Assembly: GCA_958402445.1 (NCBI GenBank) | Contig: CATXTO010000047.1 | Span: 1 to 14,448 of the forward strand | Source: an uncultured Eubacteriales bacterium | Lineage (GTDB): Bacteria > Bacillota > Clostridia > Oscillospirales > Oscillospiraceae | Length of the DNA: 14,448 nucleotides | Reading direction: 5' to 3' | Part shown: piece by piece, positions 1-6,508 of the stretch | Layout of the letters: each line of letters starts with the position of its first letter | Numbering within the stretch: the first letter of the stretch is position 1 | The notes under the pieces: generated by a model | What the model saw: only the letters and a program-made list of their open reading frames with translations | What the model was told of the DNA's origin: nothing | The model's database searches: none | Made by a program: the position numbers and the translations under genes

Positions 1-205
1 TTAGGTCGTTCCCTACACCCGCAATTGGTGGATATCCCCTGGGGGCGGCCCCAGGCCGCCCCTACAGGCGCACCGCCAATGGACATCCCTGTAGGGGCGA
101 GCTTTGCTCGCCCGCGGAACGACTTTAGGTCGTTCCCTACACCCGCAATTGGTGGATATCCCATGCGGGCGGCCCCAGGCCGCCCCTACATCCCGGAATC
201 GATGG
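1..205. repeat. Left-edge array of GC-rich hairpin repeats
   Basis: This gene-free stretch is built from short palindromes. Positions 1-66 and 125-190 are a direct repeat offset by 124 bases, identical over the first 38 positions and differing at only two positions over 66. Hairpins visible here include GGGCGGCC-cca-GGCCGCCC near 43-61 and again near 167-185, GGGCGAGC-ttt-GCTCGCCC at 95-113, and GGAACGAC paired with GTCGTTCC at 116-136. The 91-140 segment begins GTAGGG and ends CCCTAC, so it is a two-hairpin element with inverted ends. The same style of repeat fills the right edge of the window. Small open frames here translate only the repeat and are not credible genes. Confidence 0.85.
91..140. 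repeat. Short two-hairpin repeat element (50 bp)
   Basis: The element starts GTAGGGGCGA and ends CCCTAC. Its first hairpin has stem GGGCGAGC (95-102) with GCTCGCCC (106-113) and loop ttt. Its second has stem GGAACGAC (116-123) with GTCGTTCC (129-136). A partial copy of the second hairpin with its CCCTAC end opens the window at positions 1-15. The arrangement matches the 47-bp elements at 13918-13964 and 14230-14276, although the stem sequences differ. Confidence 0.75.
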
Positions 206-235
206 GTTTCCCATGCTGAAGGCCGTTTCCCGCCG

Positions 236-287
236 TTGTGAACATTTACAAATTATTGATGATTTGCCGCCACGCCGGGGCTATAAT
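236..287 (+). promoter_or_regulatory. Probable promoter of the ABC/FtsX operon with an upstream palindrome
   Basis: A perfect -10 hexamer, TATAAT, lies at 282-287, about 70 bases before the ATPase start and inside the only AT-rich patch of this gap. No good -35 is placed correctly: TTGATG at 256-261 would leave a 20-bp spacer, and other spacings give poor hexamers, so an activator may be needed. The 16-base sequence TTGTGAACATTTACAA at 236-251 is an imperfect palindrome with one mismatched pair, and could be an operator or activator site. The -10 is convincing by sequence; the palindrome's role is a guess. Confidence 0.5.
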
Positions 288-355
288 AAGGCATTAAAAC
301 GGGAGGCGTCTGGCACGCCGCAGGGGAGAAACCCGCCGAAATGGAGTGAATTTGC

Positions 356-1057
356 ATGTCTTTTGTGGAATTTCAGAAGGTGGGCAAGGTGTACCGCTCC
401 GGCGAGGTGGCGGTGGAGGCCCTGCGGGACGCCACCTTTCAGGTGGAGAGGGGGGAGCTGTGCGTGATTGTGGGCCCCTCCGGCGCCGGGAAGACCACGC
501 TGTTGAATATCCTGGGCGGGATGGACACCCTGACCGGCGGAAAGGTCTTTTTGGACGGGGCGGAGGTCTCCGCCTTCACCAAGCGGCAGCTCACCGCCTA
601 CCGCCGGCAGGACGTGGGCTTCGTGTTTCAGTTTTACAACCTGATTCCCAATCTGACCGCTCTGGAGAACGTGGAGCTGGCCAGCCAGATCTGTAAGGAC
701 CCCCTGGACCCCATGCAGGTGCTCTCCGACGTGGGCCTGGCCCAGCGGACGAAAAATTTTCCCGCCCAGCTCTCCGGGGGAGAGCAGCAGCGGGTGGCCA
801 TCGCCCGGGCCCTGGCCAAAAATCCCAAGCTCCTTTTGTGCGACGAGCCCACCGGAGCCCTGGACTACTTAACGGGCAAGGCGATTTTAAAGCTGCTCCA
901 GGACACGGGGCGCAGGACCGGCATGACGGTGATTATCATCACCCACAATTCCGCCCTGACGGCCATGGCGGACCGGGTGATCCGGGTGAAAAACGGCACG
1001 GTGACTTCCAACGAAGTAAGTCCCGATCCCCGGCCCGTCTCGGAGATTGAGTGGTGA
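356..1057 (+). CDS. ABC transporter ATP-binding protein, MacB/LolD type
   Basis: This 233-residue ATPase should power the permease encoded immediately downstream. The motifs are complete: Walker A GPSGAGKTT at about 40-48, Q-loop Gln92, signature LSGGE at 139-143, Walker B LLLCDEPTGALD with Asp163 and Glu164, and the switch His197 in IIITH. The length and the DEPTGALD form are typical of the LolD/MacB/FtsE branch that partners FtsX-fold permeases rather than sugar importers. The start ATG follows GGAG at 343-346 with 9 bases between. The stop TGA overlaps the next gene's ATG (TGATG at 1055-1059), so the two are translationally coupled. The substrate cannot be told from this subunit. It is unlikely to serve the downstream sugar permeases, which normally use MsmX/MalK-type ATPases. 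Confidence 0.93.
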   Translation: MSFVEFQKVGKVYRSGEVAVEALRDATFQVERGELCVIVGPSGAGKTTLLNILGGMDTLTGGKVFLDGAEVSAFTKRQLTAYRRQDVGFVFQFYNLIPNLTALENVELASQICKDPLDPMQVLSDVGLAQRTKNFPAQLSGGEQQRVAIARALAKNPKLLLCDEPTGALDYLTGKAILKLLQDTGRRTGMTVIIITHNSALTAMADRVIRVKNGTVTSNEVSPDPRPVSEIEW

Positions 1058-4000
1058 TGGGCCGGTCCATGCGGCGGGATCTCTTCCGCTCCATTCGGAA
1101 TTCTCTGGGCCGGTACCTGGCCATTTTGGCCATCATCGCCCTGGGGGCCGGGTTCTTCGCCGGCCTGCGCTCCACCAAGAGCGCCATGCTGGCCACGGCC
1201 CAGCGGTACGTGGACGACCAGGTCCTGTTTGATTTTCGCGTGCTGAACACCTACGGCTACACCCAGGAGGCGGTGGAGGCGCTCTCCGGCGCGCCGGGGG
1301 TGGCCCGGGCCGAGGGAGCGGTCTCCTTGGACGTGCTGCTGCGCCGGCAGGACCGGGAGGAGGACCAGGTCTTCCGGCTGCACAGCCTGACCCAGCAGGT
1401 CAATGTGGTGGATTTGCAGGCGGGCCGCATGCCCCAGGCCCCCAACGAATGCCTGGCCGACGGCTATTTTTTCAGCCAGGCCGATCTGGGCGCCACCCTG
1501 ACGCTTTCTCAGGCAAACGACCCGGAGACCGCGGAAAAGCTGGCGGAAAAGGAGCTTACCATTGTGGGCCTTTGCAGCTCGCCCCTTTACATGAGCTTTG
1601 AGCGGGGCAGCACCACCCTGGGCGACGGCACCATCGCCACCTTCCTGTATTTGCCGCCGGAGGCCTTCCTTCTGGACGGGGTCTACACCGAGGTGGCTTT
1701 GAAGCTGGATCAGGCCTATGCCCTGTATGCCCCGGCCTACGACCAGGCCCTGGAGCAGGCGGCGGACCCCCTGGAGGACCTGGCCCAGACCCTGGCCCAG
1801 AACCGGTATCAGACCGTGCAGGGCGATGCCCGGCAGGCCCTGGCCGACGGGGAGGCGGAATACCAAAAGGGCCTGATTCAGTATCAATCGGAGAAGGCCC
1901 GGGCCCAGGCGCAGCTTGCCGAGGCTCAGGCGGAGCTGGATGAGGGTTGGTCGGAGCTGGACCGGCAGAAAAAGACCCTGGACGAGGCCGAGGCGGCCTT
2001 GGCCCAGGCTCAGGCCCAGGCGGACCGGGGCTCCCGGGAGCTGAGTCAGGGGGAGATCCGGCTCCAGCAGGAAAAGGCGAAGACCTACGCCCAGCTGGCG
2101 GACACGGAGGCCGCTCTGTCCCAGCGGTATCAGCAGGCCACGGACGGCCTGCGGCAGCTCAAAGACGGGCTGGAACAGGTGGAATCGGGCCTTTCTCAAC
2201 TGGACGGCGGCCTGGAGCAGATCGCATCGGGCCTGGAGCAGCTGGACAGCGGGCTGCGTCTTGTGAATACGGGCCTTTCCACGGCCCAGGCCCTGTTGCA
2301 GGTGGTGGAGCAGGGCCTGGCGGCTGCGCCGGAGGACCAGGGCCTTCTGGCGGCGCAGGCGGAGCTGGAGCAGCGCATCGCGGACCTGGAGCGGCAGCAG
2401 GCGGAGCTGCTGGAGCAGCAGGAGCAAGCAAAGGCCCAGCAGACGGATTTGCAGGGCCGGCGGGACGCCCTGGCGGAGCAGGCGGAAGCCCTGTCCGCAC
2501 AGAAAAAGGAGCTGGAGGACGGTCTGGAGCAGATTCAGGCCGGGTTTGTTCAGGTGGACGCGGCTCGGGACCAGGCCGACGACCAGTTTGCCAGCGCTCA
2601 GGCCAAGCTGGAGGCCAGCCGCCTGGAGCTGGAGGCGGGCCGGGAGGAGATCGACCGGGGCCGATCGGAGCTGGAGGCGGGGCAGGCCCAGTGGGACCAG
2701 GGACAAAGCGAGCTGGAGAGCGCCCAGGCGGAGTTCGACGCGGCCCAGGCAAAGGCGGACCGGGAGCTCTCTCAGGCCCAAAAGAAGCTGGACCAGGCGA
2801 AGCAAGACCTGGCGGACGGGCGGCGGGACCTGGCGGAGCTCCAGGCCCCGGATACCTATGTCCTGGACCGGAACACCAACGTGGGTTACGTCTGCTTTGA
2901 GAGCGACGCGGACATTGTGGCTGGAGTCAGCCGGGTTTTCCCGCTGTTTTTCTTTTTGGTAGCGGCTCTGGTCTGCATCACCACCATGACCAAAATGGTG
3001 GATGAGGAGCGGACCCAGATCGGCGTGATGAAGGCCCTGGGCTACGACAGCGCCGGCATCATGGCCAAATATCTGGCGTATGCCGGCAGCGCCGCCCTGC
3101 TGGGCTGTCTGATCGGGGTGATTGTGGGCTCGATTGTCTTCCCCCAGATGATCTGGCAGGCCTATACCATCTTGTATCACTTCTCTTCCCGGATCCGCCT
3201 GGCCTTTGACTGGCCGCTTTGCGGCGTCGTGGTGGTGAGCTACACCCTGAGCATGCTGGCCGTCACCTGGTTCTGCTGCCGCCGGGAGCTGCGGACCGTG
3301 CCTGCGGACCTCATCCGGCCCAAGAGCCCCAGGGCCGGCAAACGGCTGCTGCTGGAGCGGCTGCCCTTCTGGGGCCGGGTGGGCTTTCTGCACAAGGTGG
3401 CCATCCGCAACATCTTCCGGTACCACAAGCGCCTGGTGATGATGCTCCTGGGCATCGGCGGCTGCACCGCCCTGGTGCTCACGGGCTTCGGTATTAAGGA
3501 TTCCATCGCAGGCGTGGTGGACCAGCAATTTGAAACCGTGACCGTGTACGATATTGCCGTCAATTTTCAGGGGGACCAGGATCAGGCTGCCCAGGAGGCA
3601 TTCCGCACCCAGTGCGGCAGCGCGGTGCGGGAGATCCTTTTCCTGCACGAGAGCGTGGTGGACGTGAGCGCCGGCGGGGCGGTCAAATCCAGCCGCCTGA
3701 TCGCCGCCGACGGCTCCCTGGAGGGTTTTGTGGACCTGCATCGGGGCTCGGACCCCGTCGATTTCCCAGGCCCCGGGGAGGCGGTGATCAACAACGGGGA
3801 GGCGGAGGCCATGGGGCTTTCCGTGGGAGACCGAATCACCGTGCGGACCTCGGACCTGCGAACCCTGGAGCTCACGGTCAGCGGCATTTTCGACAACAAC
3901 GTCTATCACTACGTCATCGTCTCCCAGGAGACGGTGCAGGCCCAGTGGGGCGCACCGGCGGCGGAGGCCACGGCCTATCTCACCGTGAACCAGGAGCAGG

Positions 4001-4503
4001 ACGTACACCAGGCCGCGGCGGTGGTGGCCGCCCAGGAGAGCGTCCTGAGCGTCTCCGTCTCCCAGGACATGCGGACCCGGGTGGGAAGCACCATGAAGAG
4101 CATGGACGCCATTGTCGTGCTGGTGGTGTTCTGCGCGGCGGCCCTGGCCTTTATCGTGCTGTACAACCTCACCAACATCAACATCACCGAGCGGGTGCGG
4201 GAAATCGCCACCATCAAGGTCCTGGGCTTTTTCCCGTGGGAGTCGGCCTCCTACGTGTTCCGGGAGGGGCTGGCCCTGACCGGCATGGGCTGCTTGCTGG
4301 GACTGATTGGAGGCAGGTTCCTCCACGCCTTCGTCATGGACCAGATTCGGATTGATATGGTCCACTTTACCTCGCAGGTGGCCTGGACCAGCTACCTGTG
4401 GTCCGTGGGGCTGACCTTCCTGTTTGCCTGCATCGTAGATTTCTTTCTGTTTTTCAAGCTGGAGGCGATCAACATGGCGGAAGCCCTCAAATCCGTGGAG
4501 TAG
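1057..4503 (+). CDS. Large FtsX-family ABC permease with extracytoplasmic coiled-coil stalk
   Basis: This 1148-residue membrane protein pairs with the preceding ATPase. One N-terminal helix (about 20-37) is followed by an outside region of nearly 590 residues, then three helices (about 627-647, 672-696, 719-742), a further helix at 792-812, a second outside domain, and three last helices (about 1018-1039, 1071-1090, 1113-1134). The two blocks around 627-760 and 1018-1148 both look like FtsX domains, each with an (E)ERxxxIxxxKxLGy-like segment after its first helix. Residues about 264-597 are a Glu/Gln/Ala/Leu-rich coiled coil, including a run of GLxQ(L/V/I)-type heptads. I chose ATG 1057 because it overlaps the upstream stop; in-frame GTG codons at 1051 and 1054 are alternatives. 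Related large permeases occur in Firmicutes as exporters or envelope-acting machines. No substrate can be named. Confidence 0.9.
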   Translation: MGRSMRRDLFRSIRNSLGRYLAILAIIALGAGFFAGLRSTKSAMLATAQRYVDDQVLFDFRVLNTYGYTQEAVEALSGAPGVARAEGAVSLDVLLRRQDREEDQVFRLHSLTQQVNVVDLQAGRMPQAPNECLADGYFFSQADLGATLTLSQANDPETAEKLAEKELTIVGLCSSPLYMSFERGSTTLGDGTIATFLYLPPEAFLLDGVYTEVALKLDQAYALYAPAYDQALEQAADPLEDLAQTLAQNRYQTVQGDARQALADGEAEYQKGLIQYQSEKARAQAQLAEAQAELDEGWSELDRQKKTLDEAEAALAQAQAQADRGSRELSQGEIRLQQEKAKTYAQLADTEAALSQRYQQATDGLRQLKDGLEQVESGLSQLDGGLEQIASGLEQLDSGLRLVNTGLSTAQALLQVVEQGLAAAPEDQGLLAAQAELEQRIADLERQQAELLEQQEQAKAQQTDLQGRRDALAEQAEALSAQKKELEDGLEQIQAGFVQVDAARDQADDQFASAQAKLEASRLELEAGREEIDRGRSELEAGQAQWDQGQSELESAQAEFDAAQAKADRELSQAQKKLDQAKQDLADGRRDLAELQAPDTYVLDRNTNVGYVCFESDADIVAGVSRVFPLFFFLVAALVCITTMTKMVDEERTQIGVMKALGYDSAGIMAKYLAYAGSAALLGCLIGVIVGSIVFPQMIWQAYTILYHFSSRIRLAFDWPLCGVVVVSYTLSMLAVTWFCCRRELRTVPADLIRPKSPRAGKRLLLERLPFWGRVGFLHKVAIRNIFRYHKRLVMMLLGIGGCTALVLTGFGIKDSIAGVVDQQFETVTVYDIAVNFQGDQDQAAQEAFRTQCGSAVREILFLHESVVDVSAGGAVKSSRLIAADGSLEGFVDLHRGSDPVDFPGPGEAVINNGEAEAMGLSVGDRITVRTSDLRTLELTVSGIFDNNVYHYVIVSQETVQAQWGAPAAEATAYLTVNQEQDVHQAAAVVAAQESVLSVSVSQDMRTRVGSTMKSMDAIVVLVVFCAAALAFIVLYNLTNINITERVREIATIKVLGFFPWESASYVFREGLALTGMGCLLGLIGGRFLHAFVMDQIRIDMVHFTSQVAWTSYLWSVGLTFLFACIVDFFLFFKLEAINMAEALKSVE

Positions 4504-4559
4504 GCGAAAAGTGGGAATAATTGGCCCAGGCCTGGGCATCCTAGAAATTGCCGGAAAGT

Positions 4560-4594
4560 CGGAGCCGCCGCGTCGTTCGGCGGCTCCGGTTTTC
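4560..4594 (+). terminator. Intrinsic terminator of the ABC/FtsX operon
   Basis: About 55 bases after the permease stop, an 11-bp perfect stem CGGAGCCGCCG (4560-4570) pairs with CGGCGGCTCCG (4578-4588) around a 7-base loop and is followed by GTTTTCT. This is a textbook rho-independent terminator on the + strand. It separates the envelope ABC pair from the sugar operon. Confidence 0.88.
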
Positions 4595-4679
4595 TCCTGC
4601 GGCTCCGGGTTTCATTGGTCAATGTGACAAAAAATTTTCTTTGTTTTTGTGAGCTTTGATAAAATTTAAACCAGGCGCC

Positions 4680-4693
4680 GGAAAACGATTGCA
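4680..4693. promoter_or_regulatory. cre-like site overlapping the -35 box
   Basis: GGAAAACGATTGCA resembles the catabolite-responsive element consensus TGWAANCGNTNWCA, failing only at the first base and one W position. It overlaps the -35 hexamer, so bound CcpA or the local LacI protein would block RNA polymerase. The match is by eye and degenerate, so it is tentative. Confidence 0.4.
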
Positions 4694-4717
4694 AAAGAAA
4701 ATCGACTGCGGTATACT
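4689..4717 (+). promoter_or_regulatory. Sigma-A-like promoter of the carbohydrate operon
   Basis: The -35 hexamer TTGCAA (4689-4694) and the -10 hexamer TATACT (4712-4717) are separated by exactly 17 bases. Each differs from consensus at few positions. Transcription should begin around 4723-4726, giving a leader of about 65-70 bases before the binding-protein start. An AT-rich stretch upstream (about 4625-4670) could act as an UP element. Confidence 0.72.
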
Positions 4718-4730
4718 GAAATCAGCGGAA

Positions 4731-4746
4731 TTGGAAACGTTTCCAA
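4731..4746. promoter_or_regulatory. LacI-family operator palindrome
   Basis: TTGGAAACGTTTCCAA is a perfect 16-bp palindrome with the central CG typical of LacI/GalR-family operators. It sits just downstream of the predicted transcription start and upstream of the ribosome binding site, a position where a bound repressor blocks initiation or early elongation. The only LacI-family gene in the window (8275-9300) belongs to the same operon and is the likely ligand. CcpA is an alternative, since the site also matches most of the cre consensus. Confidence 0.8.
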
Positions 4747-4791
4747 TTTTGGACTGGGCCGATGGGCCCGCATCAGATAGGAGGAACGAAT

Positions 4792-6144
4792 ATGAAGAAA
4801 CTCATTGCCATAGCTTTAGCCGCCGTCATGGCCCTGGGCCTGCTGGCCGCCTGCAACAAGGGCACCGGGGGCGAGACGCAGCCCAGCCAGGGCGGTCAGA
4901 CCACCACCCCCACACAGACGCAGCCCACCGACGGCACAAAGCCCGGCGGAACTCCCGCGGCCGGCTCTGTGTATTACCTGAACTTTAAGCCCGAGCAGGA
5001 CGGGGACTGGAAGGCGCTGGCCAAGACCTACACAGAGCTCACCGGCGTACCCGTCACCGTGCTCACCGCTGCCTCCGGCACCTATGAGGAGACCCTGATG
5101 GCGGAGATGGGCAAGAGCAAGGCGCCCACCCTGTTCCAGGTCAACGGCCCCGTGGGTCTGGCCAACTGGAAGGACTACTGCTACGACCTGTCCGGCTCCC
5201 AGCTGTACGGCGAGCTCACCTCCCAGGACTTTACCCTGACCGAGGACGGCGCGGTTTACGGCATTGCCTATGTCATCGAGACCTACGGCATCATTTACAA
5301 CAAGCAGCTCCTGGAGCAGGCCGGTTATACCCAGGACGACATCACCAATTTTGAGACGCTGAAGGCCGTGGCGGAGGACATCACCGCCCGGAAGGAGGAA
5401 CTGGGCTTCTCCGCCTTCACCTCCGCGGGCATGGACGGCTCCTCGGATTGGCGCTTTAAGACCCACCTGGCCAATCTGCCCATCTACTATGAGTACGAGA
5501 ACGAGGGGATCCACGCCGAGGCCATCCAGGGCACCTACCTGGACAACTACAAGGCCATTTGGGACCTGTATATCCAGAACGCCACCTGTGCGCCCTCCGA
5601 GCTGTCCGCCAAGACCGGCGACGACGCGGTGGCGGAGTTTGTAGGCGGCCAAGCCGTGTTTTATCAGAACGGCACCTGGGCCTATGACGACGTGAAAAGC
5701 CTGGGCGACGAGAACCTGGGCATGCTGCCCATCTATATCGGCGTGCAGGGCGAGGAAAACCAGGGCCTGTGCACCGGCTCGGAGAACTACTGGTGCGTAA
5801 ACAAGGACGCCGCCCAGGAGGATATCCAGGCTACCTTGGACTTTTTGTACTGGGTCGTCACCTCGGAGGAGGGCACCTCCGCCCTGGCCGACGACATGGG
5901 CTTTGTGTGCCCGTTTAAGTCCGCCAAGCAGACCACCAATCCCCTGGTGGGCATTGCCAACGACTATATTGCCGCGGGCAAAAAGTCCGTGGACTGGTTC
6001 TTCCCCACCATGCCCTCGGAGGAGTGGAAGAACGGCGTGGGCGCGGCCTTGACTGCCTATGCCGCGGGCACCGGCACCTGGGACGACGTGGTCACCGCCT
6101 TTGTGGACGGCTGGGCCAGCGAATACCAGCTGTCCAACGGTTAA
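4792..6144 (+). CDS. Carbohydrate ABC transporter substrate-binding lipoprotein
   Basis: This 450-residue protein is the extracellular receptor of the sugar importer, family 1 of the solute-binding proteins. It begins with a lipoprotein signal peptide, MKKL then a hydrophobic stretch, and lipobox LLAAC, with Cys21 the predicted lipidated residue. Residues about 22-58 form a Gly/Thr/Pro/Gln-rich linker, and the folded domain starts near YYLNF. The internal segment AVYGIAYVIETYGIIYNKQLLEQAGY is typical of this family in its GI-YNK-LLE-AG pattern. I chose ATG 4792, behind ATAGGAGG at 4777-4784, over an in-frame ATG at 4762 that lies upstream of the ribosome binding site. It is first in the operon. 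Maltodextrin or a related glucan is the likely ligand from the malQ and glgP neighbours; the protein itself does not prove this. Confidence 0.93.
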   Translation: MKKLIAIALAAVMALGLLAACNKGTGGETQPSQGGQTTTPTQTQPTDGTKPGGTPAAGSVYYLNFKPEQDGDWKALAKTYTELTGVPVTVLTAASGTYEETLMAEMGKSKAPTLFQVNGPVGLANWKDYCYDLSGSQLYGELTSQDFTLTEDGAVYGIAYVIETYGIIYNKQLLEQAGYTQDDITNFETLKAVAEDITARKEELGFSAFTSAGMDGSSDWRFKTHLANLPIYYEYENEGIHAEAIQGTYLDNYKAIWDLYIQNATCAPSELSAKTGDDAVAEFVGGQAVFYQNGTWAYDDVKSLGDENLGMLPIYIGVQGEENQGLCTGSENYWCVNKDAAQEDIQATLDFLYWVVTSEEGTSALADDMGFVCPFKSAKQTTNPLVGIANDYIAAGKKSVDWFFPTMPSEEWKNGVGAALTAYAAGTGTWDDVVTAFVDGWASEYQLSNG

Positions 6145-6164
6145 CCCGGGCCGTCGCTTTTGGA

Positions 6165-6185
6165 GGGCGGGCGCCCTGCCCGCCC
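6165..6185. repeat. GC-rich hairpin repeat, copy 1 of the operon gap
   Basis: The stem GGGCGGGC (6165-6172) pairs with GCCCGCCC (6178-6185) around loop gccct. The core GGAGGGCGGGC-xCCCT-GCCCGCC recurs at 6349-6375, so this is a repeated element rather than a chance palindrome. Confidence 0.7.
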
Positions 6186-6224
6186 CCACAGCGTGTCAAA
6201 ACCTTTTGACACGCTGTGGTTTTC
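6186..6224 (+). terminator. Probable attenuator/partial terminator after the binding protein
   Basis: A perfect 16-bp inverted repeat, CCACAGCGTGTCAAAA (6186-6201) and its complement (6204-6219), has only cc at its centre, so the innermost A-T pairs will open to form the loop. TTTTCC follows directly. It lies 42 bases after the binding-protein stop and has the form of an intrinsic terminator with a short T tract. With no clear new promoter before the permeases, partial read-through is the simplest reading. That would give the excess of binding protein over membrane subunits usual for such importers. Confidence 0.75.
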
Positions 6225-6348
6225 CAAACATTTTATGAAAAAGCTTGGAAAACGACAGGATGGAACGTGAAAGACACCCCTGCTGGGCTTCTTTATATAC
6301 AATCTTCCTTCCCGACGTATTACCCTTTCCGGTTTATCGACAATCTGC

Positions 6349-6375
6349 GGAGGGCGGGCTCCCTGCCCGCCCTCC
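6349..6375. repeat. GC-rich hairpin repeat, copy 2 of the operon gap
   Basis: An 11-bp perfect stem, GGAGGGCGGGC (6349-6359) with GCCCGCCCTCC (6365-6375), encloses loop tccct. It matches the core of the hairpin at 6165-6185. There is no T tract after it, so it is a repeat element or an mRNA-stabilising stem rather than a terminator. Confidence 0.7.
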
Positions 6376-6508
6376 ATTTCTATCCCCGCCGCCCGCCCGA
6401 GGGTGGAGAAGCGGCGGAGAAAGCCACGGCGGGGCGGGGGCGCGTGTCCCGGCTGGAGGAGACACGCCCCTGTCCCGCGGAGGAACTATAGAATAGGAGG
6501 GAGCTCCC

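Larger units (their letters stand above)
6145..6508. other. Long structured gap between binding protein and permease genes
   Basis: This 364-base gap holds no credible gene. From left to right it contains a repeat hairpin (6165-6185), a terminator-like hairpin (6186-6224), a moderately AT-rich stretch with TATACA at 6296-6301 but no convincing -35, a second repeat hairpin (6349-6375), and a third possible hairpin with stem GCGTGTC (6442-6448) and GACACGC (6461-6467). The half-operator-like sequence TTGGAAAACG is at 6245-6254. The gap probably sets the ratio of binding protein to permease. Confidence 0.6.

Noticed and set aside
1947..2900. A 317-residue plus-strand frame inside the permease
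   Set aside because: It is a Gly/Pro/Ala-rich out-of-frame reading of the repetitive coiled-coil DNA, not a gene.
865..4539. A 1224-residue open frame on the minus strand opposite the permease
   Set aside because: It mirrors the high-GC third positions of the plus-strand permease gene. The translation is low-complexity Gln/Leu/Gly/His with no domain, and the plus strand has clear transmembrane and FtsX features.
4625..4652. AT-rich inverted repeat TGACAAAAA ... TTTTTGTGA as an operator
   Set aside because: It has a mismatch near its ends and the match is dominated by A and T runs, so chance or an UP element explains it as well.
6296..6301. Separate promoter for the permease genes based on TATACA
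   Set aside because: No acceptable -35 lies 16-18 bases upstream, so I kept it only as a remark in the gap description.
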